Assembly (NCBI GenBank): GCA_034190875.2
Contig: CM067358.1
Location: forward strand, 43,001,750-43,065,749
DNA: 64,000 bases
Source of the DNA: Urechis unicinctus
Taxonomy: Eukaryota; Annelida; Polychaeta; Xenopneusta; Urechidae
Direction: 5' to 3'
The position numbers and the translations under genes are program-made. The notes below the pieces were generated by a model, which worked only from the letters and a program-made list of their open reading frames with translations, made no database searches and was not told where the DNA came from. Positions 17,357 to 29,661 of the stretch are shown in pieces (the first letter of the stretch is position 1; each line of letters begins with the position of its first letter).

Positions 17357-20300
17357 GCCACAAACGAGCTAGCCAATACAGCGAATACCAGCTTACTCGA
17401 CCCGGCCTTGCCGCTATTCGCGCATAACTCACAGGCACGGATGCTCGAACGAGTTGTGCCTTTGTGATTCACCAAAAAGTCTCCATAATTTACCGTCAGA
17501 CAACAGGTAAACGAATGACACGAGACGAGTTTTTAGGCAGAAGAATTCCACTGACGACCCCAGGGTATGCTTAGCTGTGCTCTGCATACGTAAGTTGACT
17601 GACCCAGGCAGTCTTGGTCAGACATCAAAAGATCGATTCCCCCATAGGATTCCAATTGAATGTCCAATTATCGATGCGCCCACGCGTTATATGGCCAGCG
17701 GTAACGCTAAGGGGAAATGAAAGCTTTGGTCGACCGTGGAACGACCCGTGGCATGGAAATAATGCCGATAGAGCGAGTGACTAATGAAGCAATCCAATGA
17801 GAATCAGCCTGCCATCAAATCCAGAGGATCAAATCAAACAGACGCACTTATTAATACAACAGCGAATTATTCGATTACCAACCATGTATTTGACTTCATT
17901 GAGACGAGCAGATGGATGGAAGAAATCAGGTGGATCTTATATAGGGCGTGTTTTTCAGACATGCACATAGGGACTGGAGCCGAGCTACCTCAAGGTGCAA
18001 TGACTCATTTCATACACGGGAGAAATAACCACGCGCATGTAGCAGATTGCTCCGCACAGCTACCGGTCCAAGTACTACCAGTCCCCAACCCCCACCCCAT
18101 CTCTAACCTGTATATAGTACATTGAATCTCCACCGGGAAGTGACTCATCAGTCTGTGTGCATCTGGCGGCAACTTTCCATGAACACACCCAAATCATAAA
18201 AACATATACGATGCAGTGGCTGCAAGAGGGTATTGGAGAAACAGAGAAAGTGAAACTGCCATTGTAAAGATTGCAAAACGAATGCGAAAAGAAGGGAGGT
18301 GAATATGCTATCCTTGGTATGAAACCGAAAACCGACTTAAAAGAGATTGAGAACCATTGCCGACCTGTGTAATCATGTTTTCATCGGCTGGATCATTAAG
18401 TTAGGCTACCCTGGATAAATGGAGAAAGCTTAGGCGCATTCATATCAAATAATTCAGAATCACTGAAGCGACAAATACAAGCATAAATTCATCGAAAAGA
18501 CCAATTTTCAGTTCGTACAGCAAATATTAATAATTACCACACCGACACTCACCTGTAGAAACGAAAATATCCTTACACACCCGTCAGAAAAGTTATGATT
18601 GGCGGCAAGCTTGTTATGAGCGCCAGAGTTGGCAAGCGAGGAGGCCTATCTGCTGCTCGCTGTCGTCTGCTTTCTGTCGCCTGACTTGACTTCTGTGCTG
18701 ATCTCATCAACTCGTCCGAGCAAGTCTCAACACGCCCAGCGCTTCCTTCTTGTTTTGGTTCAGGGTTCAACGGGCCTTCGTCGCGATTGGTTCATCGCAG
18801 AGGTCGTAACCCTAAACTGCATCAATGGGAGCGCGCGCTGAATGAGTAGTTTCCATATACGGCAAAGAAGGCGTGGTTTTAATAGTATATCTGTTGCGAT
18901 GAGACGTGGCTTGCGGGTAAGCACATTGTTGACATGTGTTGTAAGCCTTATCTAGCAGGTCTGTCGGGACAAGCAAATACATGTCAGACGCAAGCATAAA
19001 CCTGACACGTAAGCAGAACCATCTTGATTCGTGCATTAGTTGGGGTAAGCTTAACGCCCTTTCCAGCAAACGTAAATATGCCACTTGACTTAACGTATGG
19101 AGAATATTCAGCAGTTTATTTGAGCATGTTCGTGTATGATTTCAGTGAAGGGTGCTTGTGCGTGCAGAACCTGATATGTAACGTATCTCAATCAGCAACA
19201 ACAACGATTACAGACTCAAATGCAGATGAAACGTAGAGAAAGGCAAAACAATTCCTACTCACCACACCCCGCAGAGAGCAGTCACGCTATACCCAGTGTG
19301 ATAAAGTATAGGACAGCCACTTCTTCAGAACTTCGCACGACTAGCCTATTGTAAGATCTCAAATAACCACATTTGAAATAATACTTATTCCGCGATAACA
19401 ACTAGCCGCCAACCCGATTGGTACGCGCAGTGCCGCGTCGTGTCGCGCGGCGAAGATGACTGACTGGCTGACATGGCAGTGATTATGCTTCGCACTGCGT
19501 GAGGCACGACCATTTCGTTTCCTCACAAACAAAACTTATGATATAATCAATAAAGAAAACTCCTTCCACTCACGCATCAGCATCTAACAGTACTGGTCTG
19601 TCGAATGAGCTTATGCGTAAAAAATGGCGATGCATTTCCTAATTTGAGAGCTAGCGTGACGTCCCCATAACGGACAAACTGCATGTGTTTTATTCACTGT
19701 AAGCGAGACGTATTGACCCTATGCACGTATGGAGTGCATATATCCTGAAAGGTTATCCATTTTGCACTTAAAATGGGCCACCATCGTTGCATTTAAACAT
19801 TACCTTTGAAACACACTAATATGTGCACACACTCACACTCACACACACAAACAGTGTGTGTGTAAGTGTGTGTGTGTGGAAGTATCGGAGCATGCTGTCG
19901 ATTAGTCTTGCTTTTATTTGTGGAAGCCCTATGAGTTATACGTGTATGTAGGAGCCCACGATGCAATAACCATTAATACTTGCGGCTGACATTCTAATAA
20001 GCTTCCTCTCATTCGAGTCATATGGAGCATGAAAGAACAGGTGACGTGACACCGACGTGACACCCTTATCTCTTCCTTGTGACATATTGTGTCCTTTGTG
20101 GACAGCGGGTTGATCAATGACAACTTGGAATTGTATATCTTGGACCATTCACTACAATGTATGTAGTGTCGCATAATTGAATACCTTTGGAATCATTATT
20201 TGACCCGTAAGCATGCTCCTTGGGGTTAACGTTGACATCACCGTCATTATACATATAGCCTATATTTTCAATTTACACCGCTGAAGTATCTGGATATGAA

Positions 20301-20812
20301 TACCATACTTTTTTTCCGCAGACGTGACTTACTTTTTGATGCATGTGGTACTTACGACGACGCGACCTTGACTACTCATCAACAACCCCTGTCGCTAGTC
20401 GTCCAGGGATTTTAATCATCCAATTCGTCTTCACGGTATCTGAATTTCTATTAGGTTTCAAAGTGTGACGTCACATCGCTGATAACAGTCTTCACTGACA
20501 TAAAAACACCTGTTTTCTGTAGCTTGCTATTCCGCGTCTGGGGGGTGGGGGTATGGGAGGGGGTATGGGAGGGGGGATATCTCGGTGACCACTGACATGT
20601 GGTTATCGGAGAATAACAACATGTAGCTGATTCAACTGCTTTAAAAGACAAAGGACAAGGCGTCAAAAGTCCTTATCTTGTATAGCAATGCTATATGGAC
20701 CCCCTATGCTTGGCGCCTGTCTGGTCGTTTTCGCACCTTTTTTGCTGGCATCAGATGGGATTATGATGACATCACTTAGTCGCCCTATCGCAACCCTGTT
20801 TTTTCCAACTAG

Positions 20813-20892
20813 GACCTGTCACAGTCGGGCACCAGTCCTGTCACAGTCGGGCACCAGTCCTGTCACAGTCGGGCACCAGTCCTGTCACCGGG
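20813..20892 (+). repeat. 22-bp tandem repeat
   Basis: CCTGTCACAGTCGGGCACCA (+GT) is repeated three times and a fourth, diverged copy ends in CCGGGTCGGGCGC. Confidence 0.85.
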
Positions 20893-21117
20893 TCGGGCGC
20901 ACACTGGACACGCCCCATTCTCTTGACGATGAACAATTGTCATTCACGCGGGTTCGTCTGCCTCCTCAGATTGACAACACTTCGGTGTGAAGTTTTATGG
21001 GCCTGAGTGGAATCGTCTGGAAAGTTTCACTGAAGCAAAAACGACATGGTCACGCAAGCAGTCAACTGAATACATGAATACATACATACGTACATATATA
21101 CATACATACAAATACAA

Positions 21118-21240
<123 letters not shown>

Positions 21241-22609
21241 CTCATACACACACATACAGATACACTCATACACACACACAAACACACATGAACTAACACA
21301 AAATATTCGCCAATATTGATACAAACTGAGTAATCTTCAGATTTATTTATTCGCTCGCGTGGCTAGAGATATAGATTTAAGCCAGCGCAGTCAATTCGTT
21401 AAAAAGTGGCACTTGCCAACGGGCTGTTGTCAAGCGGAAGCGTCTTTGTTATTGTTTACATATTTATTGCCGGCCATCCACAGATTTTGCCATTCAGCGA
21501 GGGGCCATAGACTTGCACAAGGCATGTCATATAGTGAGCCCTGTAAGGTGGCCCTTTTCAAGCAAATGTAATTAATCGACCTTGATCGCCGATTATATAT
21601 TCATCTTAACTAACGCTGTCAACTCTGAACGGAATACTCCCATGAATTCCATGAGAAATACATATACGCATCACTGACTTCTGGAATTGCAAACCTCCGG
21701 TCAACTTTCCCCATGCCAAATTCAACAAGGTTCTCTAAGCTTTTTTGAACGAAAGAATTACAAGCTTCATTTGTTAAGGCAATAAATACATCACCCCAGG
21801 TTTTGCTTTAGCAGGATGACAGGTATTTTCCGGACTTTTTGAATATTTTGTTTCCTGTGTATAATTTCCCAAGCAACTAGCTACTGTATAGACTATGATA
21901 CAATCGACGCGTACAGAGAAAATTTACTTGTGAATAATTTCACAGCATTTTAATTATTCGTATCTATAAAATATTACACAACATTTTTCGTGTTGTATCA
22001 AACCAAGGAATCATTCACATATTCTCATTAAAAAACTCTGTTGATCAGCCACCCCTGAAATAATCAGATTCCAAGTTCCAGTATAACGCCTTTACAGTGC
22101 AACCTGCTCTCGGACACTAAGAACACTCCAACACGATCAGTAACAAAATATGATATATGATTAGTTTCACTACAGACATGAAGATGAAATGAAACAGAGG
22201 GCGGACAATCGGAATGATTACAATCATGAAGTGCAACCCGATGACATGGCGAAAACGCACTTACGATTATTGGGTTGAAACCGGGCATTGATACCAAGAT
22301 GCTTCTCGTCATTCGTTTATTCGTTCGACTCATATAATATGTCAGATATAATAGGGAGTTAATGAGTTGGTGAAATACATCTGTGTCGAAATAGGCGATC
22401 AGTAAGGTGAGAACGTTATGACCGTTCTCTAACGTTATGTATCTATAACCGTGACGAACACTATAATTTACTTTTTCTCAGAGACATAGCGTCTTATCTT
22501 TGACATAAACTTGTAAACTCATTTAAAACATATTCTAAATAATCTAAAATTAGTAAATGCAATCTCAAGAGATCATATAGTAAAATATTTCATTTTTGTT
22601 AAGTATTAA

Positions 22610-22630
22610 CACACCTTTATTTCGTATACA
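22610..22630 (+). promoter_or_regulatory. Candidate snRNA proximal sequence element, U4 copy 1
   Basis: CACACC(T/C)TATTT-like block beginning exactly 59 bases before the U4 start. The second U4 gene has the matching block at the same distance while the surrounding DNA differs, which is what a PSE for Pol II snRNA transcription would look like. Confidence 0.6.
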
Positions 22631-22668
22631 GACTATAAAATATATGCATATCATCAACCAGTAACGTC

Positions 22669-22813
22669 AGCTTTGCGCAGTGGCAGTACCATAGCCAATG
22701 AGGTTTATCCGAGGCGTGGTTATTGCTAGTTGAAAACTATACCCAATACCCCGCGTTGTCGGCCTGAAAAATGGCCGGCAAACGCAATTTGTGTGAGCTC
22801 CCACGGGAGCAGC
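22669..22813 (+). ncRNA. U4: U4 spliceosomal snRNA, copy 1
   Basis: U4 pairs with U6 in the U4/U6.U5 tri-snRNP and must be released for spliceosome activation. The 5' end AGCTTTGCGCAGTGGCAGTA, then CCAATGAGGTTTATCCGAGG (5' stem-loop) and TTGAAAACTATACCCAATAC, are diagnostic. An Sm site AATTTGTG lies at 22786-22793 and a closing hairpin GCTCC/GGAGC follows. Length 145 nt equals the usual U4 size. It differs from the second copy by one base, in the loop of the last hairpin. Confidence 0.97.
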
Positions 22814-23344
22814 ATTCCGAAATAATAAAAAAATATCTCACCAGACAACATTTTCATAACGGTAAGTCAGTGATAGACCAATCAGCGCCGAGGACTAGGA
22901 CAAGCTCACCTCACAGCGACGATTAGCGCAGCGGCAGACTTGTTCATGATTAAACGCAAAATACTAATCGTTTCAAAGGCGATCATCGAAGACTGATGAC
23001 TAAGTTGACGATAGTATTCTATTACGCATCAGAAGTGAAAGATTTTGCATGTGATTAAGGGAATGGTGAGACAGTAGAAAACATTTGTTCCATACCTTCT
23101 GTTAACGCTCGGAAGTTTGGCATCGGGAACCGAGCGCCTGTGGCGAACAAGTCGGCCGTAGGTCCTTAAACATGATCATATCTAGAATTAGCTCAATTGT
23201 TTAGGTTTATAACCTATTTGCCGGTTTGAAAATGAGATCTACGGCAAAGGTCATAAAGGGGTCACCTTCAGATGGAAAGTAGCCACCGACATCAGAGGGG
23301 TTCATTTATAATATGGGGATGGTAGCTTGCTTAAAACGCCATAA

Positions 23345-23416
23345 AAGTTTGCGAACAGACGGACGGACGAACAGACGGACGGACGGACGGACGAATAGAC
23401 GGACGGACGAACAGAC
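23345..23416 (+). repeat. GACG(GACG)n / GAACAGACG simple repeat
   Basis: Imperfect repeats of GGACGGACGAACAGAC between the two U4 genes. Confidence 0.85.
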
Positions 23417-23757
23417 ATGTATCAGATAACATCTGCTCAAGAGCAAATCAGATTACAAAATTTAGAGGAGCTTGGTGGTTTTTAAAAAATTATCTTTATC
23501 ATGATGCTAGGTTATATCACACCATTTGATTCAGCGAATCATCATGTAGATTACGTTATGATCAGCTGCATACAACGATCTGTATCGTTGATCTAGATAA
23601 AAGGAACATCATACTTGAATTTGTTGAGAGACACATAGTAAATAAAAAGTGATCATCTTGAAGATTTTATTCGATTTATATTTTAATGAATCAGTACTTT
23701 GTAAATAAAATCTCAGTGCAATGCGATGTATTACATATCTGATTTCTTATTCATTTG

Positions 23758-23778
23758 CACACCCTATTTTAGTAGATA
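23758..23778 (+). promoter_or_regulatory. Candidate snRNA proximal sequence element, U4 copy 2
   Basis: CACACCCTATTTT begins 59 bases upstream of the U4 start, matching the first copy in position and sequence. Confidence 0.6.
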
Positions 23779-23816
23779 TGTTGTGGTATATAAAAATAAA
23801 TTGACCATTTATGGTT

Positions 23817-23961
23817 AGCTTTGCGCAGTGGCAGTACCATAGCCAATGAGGTTTATCCGAGGCGTGGTTATTGCTAGTTGAAAACTATACCCAATACCCC
23901 GCGTTGTCGGCCTGAAAAATGGCCGGCAAACGCAATTTGTGTGAGCTCCTACGGGAGCAGC
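23817..23961 (+). ncRNA. U4: U4 spliceosomal snRNA, copy 2
   Basis: The whole 145-nt gene repeats copy 1 in the same orientation, 1148 bases downstream, with a single C-to-T change that gives a TACG loop in the 3' hairpin, the form typical of animal U4. The shared identity stops a few bases past the 3' end and at the 5' end, apart from the element at -59. Both copies look functional. Confidence 0.97.
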
Positions 23962-24689
23962 ATTCCTAATATAAACCAAATGAATTGACTCTCTGTATTG
24001 GGGTTACTAACGAGTAGGTCATTTGTTTATATCCGTGTGCAGCTTGGGAGATAATATTAGCGTACGAGGGAGGCCAGAAGTCCCAATAACGCGAAATACT
24101 GAAAATAAATCTCTGGAAAGAGTTACCGGAAATCCCCGAAATGGTTAATATACAAGGTTTCGCACATAAACCATCTTGAACTGTGGCACAACTGACCCAA
24201 TGCAATAAGACAGCGGAATTCAGAACATACGCCAACGAAATATCTGGCCTGTTGGCGCACATCATTGATGATAAACACTGTACCTTTCAAAAGTGAATAA
24301 TTTGTTTACCAGACGTCAGGCGATAGAATGAAGTATGATATGCTTTGTTCAAAGCAGCATTCGTAAATTACACATTATTTTTGGTAATTGGACATCTCAC
24401 AAGCAATGCTAATTTAATGGTGTTTATCACGAAATGAGGTATGGATGTAAACGGGTTATTAATTGGTCATTTCTACGTTTTATATATTGATTTTTATCCA
24501 CCACGTAAATTCAGTCAACATTAAGTTTCCAGGAAAGTCATTATGCCTCATTGGAAAGATCATTCAATGGAGGTGTGTCCCATGAGTTGCGAGCATATTA
24601 CATTCATAAAATGTGTTTTCATATTCAAATACATTTTAACTAACCGCCCATCCCAATGGAATATTTTTGTCATATCAGAATAGTGCTAT

Positions 24690-24850
24690 TGGGAATTCCC
24701 CCCCCCCCCACCACCCCTGTGGGTCGGCCACATCTACTACCCGCACCCCCCCCCCAACCACTACCCACCCCTACAACTTCTATAAGATTTTTATATATAC
24801 CTTCCCCACTACCCCACCCCCCTCTCACCACCCCTACACCGTATATATAT
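24690..24850 (+). repeat. C-rich / CCACCC low-complexity tract
   Basis: Runs of C with CCACCCC and CTACCC interruptions, ending in a short TATATA stretch. Confidence 0.8.
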
Positions 24851-25520
24851 ACATAGGCTACTTTATTATTATTATCGACAGAAATTACAGTAATGTTCAT
24901 GCTTTTGCTTACCATATCCCGTGGAATCAAGGTCCAATATCGTTGCCGAGATAATAGAAGTTACTATTATGGATATAACAAAGAATATGTGGTCCATATT
25001 TGGTGTATGGGTACATTGCTGGGCGCTTGAAATATAGCATCCAGAGATGACGCAATAACCCGAGACATCACATCACAGGCGCTTGGGCTGGACCTTTATG
25101 ATTCTACCATCAAACTCGTAGGCAATTCTATCATATATAATATTGATATGTCACAGATAATAGATGAGTCTTCATTGAACAAGATGGACAAAGCTGGGGG
25201 GTTGATTGGTCAAGGGAAGATCTATGTAACCAATCAGTTTATCAAGAGTAGGTGGGAGTTGATGCATGTGATGAACATCACGTGACGTAGCAGCATAGCA
25301 TAACTGAACAAGTACTCAATCGCCTCGATGTTATATTACAAATAACAGAAAGAAACACAGCGTCAGTCAGTGAAAAGTCACGGTTTACTGAATCCAACCA
25401 CATAAAAAACAATACCTGCATTACCCACTCTCATCCGGGTGCTAGTTCAACAAGTAGAAGTTTACCTATCACAGTGTGAACTTGCGAAACTACCCAAAAA
25501 ATACTAACATTGATTTCAAT

Positions 25521-28090
25521 TTGAAGAACTGAAGTAAATTTTATGTTTGATGGCTATGTTTTGACGGACAACGTGCCGTAAATTGAATACTTTATGGAAT
25601 AAATCTTCATACGTGAGATAAATCTAACACGTTTTATTGAAATGGCGTGACAAAAATGGAAAAATCGTCCACATTCCGACCAAGTCATGAGTTAGCAATG
25701 CTTATATCTTTGGTTTATGGAAAAGTGGAAACCAATGCCTCGGGCAAAAGATCGATCACAACTTATAATACAACTGCACGGGGGTAGTTATAAAATACTT
25801 CATGAATAGATATGTTGACCAGATGACACGGTCATGTCACAAACTGGCTATATTGCTGAATGGATATATCGCTGACTAAGCTATATATTATTACAGGTTA
25901 TTTCACTGGCTGGCTATGTCATTGAATGGTTATATCCCTGATTGACTAGCTAAACAAATCGAATGGCAAGATCATTGGCTGACTTAATCACTGACTGGCT
26001 CTAACATCGAATGACTATTTCACTGACTGGCTGCATCACTGAGAGACCGGCCATGTTACTGAATGGTTATGTTAGTGAATGATTCTATCATTGATTGGGG
26101 ACACTACCGACTGATTACCGGCTGAATAACCGCTATTTCACTCGTATAACACTGGCTGGCTACATTAGCTATATTATTGACTGGTTTATCGCTGATTGGC
26201 TATGCCAAAAAATGGCTATATCACTGACTGAATATATCACTGAGTAGCTATATATCACTGACTGAATATACCACTGAGTGGCTATATATCACTGACTGAA
26301 TATATCACTGAGTGGCTATATATCACTGACTGAATATATCACTGAGTGGCTATATATCACTGAGTGGCTATATATCACTGACAGTATATATAACTGAGTG
26401 GCTATATATTACTGACTGAATATATCACTGACTGGTTATTTCACTGACTTACTATATCAATGACTGACTCTTTCAACGACTGACTGTATCATTGACTGGC
26501 TATATCATTGTCGCGTTCTATCACTGACTGACTATATCACCGACTTCCTCTGGCTGACTGACTATATAATTGACTGACTGTATCATTGACTGGCTGTTTC
26601 ACTGACTGACTGTATCGCTGACTGACTTAGTAGTGCAATTATTGACTACCCATTTATTCCTATGCTATTGAAGAACTGCTGTAAGTTTTATGTCTGACGG
26701 GTGTGCTATGGCGGACAACATGACGTTAAATGGATACTTTATGTGGTAAAGCATCCCATGTGGGATAGTTAAAATCCAGAGACTCCTTCTAATGGCTTGG
26801 CGTAATAGCGCGACCACTCTCCATGGCAGACATGTTTGACGTTATGCTAACATAACATCTCTGCAATAGTTAACGGAGCGCATGCGATAACAAGCAGCGC
26901 GCGTCAAACATAAACAAACATGAATGGTCAACATGAATGGAGCTTATCGGGGAAGCTCGGAAGTAAGCCCTTCTGTGGGAAATAAAGCTGTGTTTACTGT
27001 CCACAAAGGCAGCATTTTGATGTCTTTGATTATGAACTTTCTTTGCTGTATACGCTGCAGTTATTTAGGTTATATAACCATGGCCCTGCAGTCACAAGTA
27101 TTAAATTTTGGCAAATCTTATTCTAACATTAGCAGTTTTTTTGGTTGTGTGTATTTTTATTTTTTCCATCGAACACAGTAGAAAATATTTTTGTAACATT
27201 TAAGAGTTGATAATTCGTATCAATATTTCTCGCGTAATGGCCCGACTTTGCCCTAAAGCGATCTGTGTGGTGCAGAGGCGAATCCTAGCCTGCGCAGAAG
27301 CCGATGCGCAAGGAGATCGTAGCGCGACGTAATAGAGTGACATAATAGCACGACGTAATAGCGTGACGTAAATAGGAAAACCTTCCTCATTCCGACCCAG
27401 TCACTGCTAGATTATTAACTTGGCGTTTTTGGAACGCCAAGTTATGGCGATCGGCCCGGTTTGGATGTTTGTATGTAAACTTTTTTTGTTTCGCGATACA
27501 GGTCGCAGTTTGTGAAATTTTTCGGATTTTTTTTTTTAGTTGATTAGGTGATATGGGCAATGTGTGTAGACAGAGGCAATTGTTACCCGGTATTCGGTCA
27601 AATTCGACTACAGCGGGTGTCAGCATGCCCGCACTGGTCCTCGCAAACAAATCAGCAGACTCAATCAATGCGTGAATAAATATTGACTGGCTATATCACT
27701 GACTGACTACACTAACGACGGATCAAATCACTGACTGGCTGTATCACTGACTGGCTATGCTATCAACTGACTGAATAACTGACTGGCTATATATCACTGA
27801 CTGGCTATGCTATCAACTGACTGAATTACTGACTGACTATATCACTAACTGACTATATCAACCACTGACTTTATCACTGACTGACTATATAACTGACTGG
27901 CTATATCAACCACTTACTATATCACCCACTGACTATATCACTGACTGACTATATAACTGACTGGCTATATCACTGACTAGCTATGCTATCGACTGACTGA
28001 CTATATCACTAACTGTTTATATCACTGACTGGCTATATCGCTAATTGACTATATATCACTGACTGGCTATATCAATGGCTGACTTGATGG
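25521..28090 (+). repeat. Satellite block: two arrays of CACTGACTGGCTATAT with duplicated flank
   Basis: Two arrays of a degenerate 18-20 base unit (CACTGACTGGCTATAT and variants) lie at about 25850-26640 and 27676-28085. A leader of about 180 bases at 25521-25700 (GAAGAACTGAAGTAAATTTT, GGCGTGACAAAAATGGAAAA, CATTCCGACC) recurs in diverged form at 26667-26813 and, after a gap, at about 27340-27410. The block is thus leader-array-leader'-array', with about 530 bases inserted inside the second leader. Confidence 0.75.
27416..27444 (+). repeat. Perfect 12-bp hairpin
   Basis: TAACTTGGCGTT and AACGCCAAGTTA pair around TTTGG, just after the second leader copy of the satellite block. Confidence 0.85.
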
Positions 28091-29300
28091 TGGCGAACAT
28101 AAGTGTTTCATGTGGACGTATCTAACATAATTACACACAATAACCCACAAATAAAGAAATATCGATTATCAAGCATATTCTGTTTGTTAAAGCTTCATAT
28201 CATATTGAGGACTATGTGCTCTGTATGTAGCTTTTTAAAAAAATCTGGGCCAAACGTTTCCCTGCTTAACTAACCTGCAACATTCTTATTCTAAGAATGT
28301 AATGCTATAGACCGTGTTGTGTTGTCTACGAGATGTCTGGGTGATATTTCCCGATTGTTTGCGACAATGTATTCTTTGGTCTTCAGGTTGATAAGGGGAC
28401 ATTACCCGTTAATTATGCACCAACATTTAACTTTTCATTTTTAACGTTCAGGTCTGAGTCTTAAGAAATGTCCCATAGCTACACCCTCTTCTAACTCGTG
28501 GTCGGGCACCCGGGACAGCAGCGAAAGCTGACCCGACAAAAGCTCACACTCATCTGTTGAATGAACTACCGTCGCCTTTTTCTTCAACACTCACAACCAT
28601 CACTCTCTCACACTTAAATTCAAAGCTCAAAAATCCATCTTTTCAGTCGTGCCTTTGAACAATGATTCTTGTGTCAGCGGGATAATTCCACGTTTATGAT
28701 CCGAATCCCCCATCATAATCTCAGGCACCAGGACCCGTTCTAACAGGCCTCGTGTACAGCTATTGACACAACATGTGCTAAGTGCCTTTGATAATGTCGT
28801 GTGTTCAGGCGATTTAGCTAAATCTCATAAAAACTCAAAGGTGTGTAATGGACCCCCACCCTTCCCTCATTCACACTCGAAATCTCTTGAACATTAACAT
28901 TCGGAGAGATGTTTCAGATCCTTGATAAATAATTGTCAATAATCAAGCAACTGACCTTATAATTCATCTTGAGTACTCTGATGATTGATGCGACGGCGTA
29001 GTCTACATGCGTTTATGATATACGTTATGATCAGAAGTTTCTTCGCGGTAAGGTGGCGCTGCTATATAAGGTGACACACATACACACGGTAATAGACCAA
29101 AACGAACCTACAATCACGACCGCACGCAGTAGTATGAAGTGGAAATAATTAATTTGCATGCTAACGCGATGGCGGAATCATACTGGTCAAGCGCGAGTGA
29201 GCCATCTTAGCTCTTGGTAAACTCGACAACCAATCCCCTTCCTCATTACTCCACGGCTGGTTACCTCAACCATAGAGTGATGACCACCAATCCGCCCCGT

Positions 29301-29310
29301 TCACGTGGTC
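29301..29310 (+). promoter_or_regulatory. CLEAR-like E-box upstream of GNPTAB
   Basis: TCACGTGGTC, 352 bases before the ATG. In vertebrates TFEB/TFE3 drive lysosomal genes through GTCACGTGAC-like sites. One mismatch-rich site alone proves nothing; a second TCACGTGG at 29582-29589 supports the idea. Confidence 0.3.
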
Positions 29311-29581
29311 ATCAGTGATACATTCATTCAATGAATGAGTCAGCCAGTCCTAGTGTTTACTGGAACTGAACAACGAATGCAGGCAACCGATGTAGTGGAA
29401 ATTAACCGAATATCACAGCCGTTTGATCAAGTTGTCCCGCTAAGAAAAAAACAACAGTTAAAGCACAGCAAGCTTTGACCCCCGGGCTTTAACCATCTGT
29501 GACACAAATCCAGCAACGAAACAATGTGGTTGATAACGTTATGATGGTACGTGGATCGATATCATGGCGTTGTTTCCGTTC

Positions 29582-29589
29582 TCACGTGG
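29582..29589 (+). promoter_or_regulatory. CLEAR-like E-box near GNPTAB start
   Basis: TCACGTGG, 73 bases before the ATG and likely close to or inside the 5' UTR. Confidence 0.3.
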
Positions 29590-29661
29590 CCGGCCAACAT
29601 GTCAACAAAGCCAAGTTTGACTGAATACTCCCCATGAGTTGAGATTATACCGGTGTTCGCC

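Larger units (their letters stand above)
16111..18553 (-). other. Upstream region of TNFR-like gene with candidate 5' UTR donors
   Basis: The coding exon starts with an acceptor, so a non-coding first exon must lie upstream. Two minus-strand donors are plausible: CAG|GTAAGC with exon end at 16746, and the stronger ACAG|GTGAGT near 18553. Nothing in the sequence decides between them. Confidence 0.3.
28090..29660. other. Region upstream of GNPTAB, no other gene seen
   Basis: No exon is recognised. Two TCACGTGG boxes near the gene are listed separately. Confidence 0.5.

Noticed and set aside
22914-22992. tRNA-like sequence with TAGCGCAGCGG (A box-like) and CAT in anticodon position
   Set aside because: Acceptor arms do not pair and the B box is poor; at most a decayed tRNA-derived repeat.
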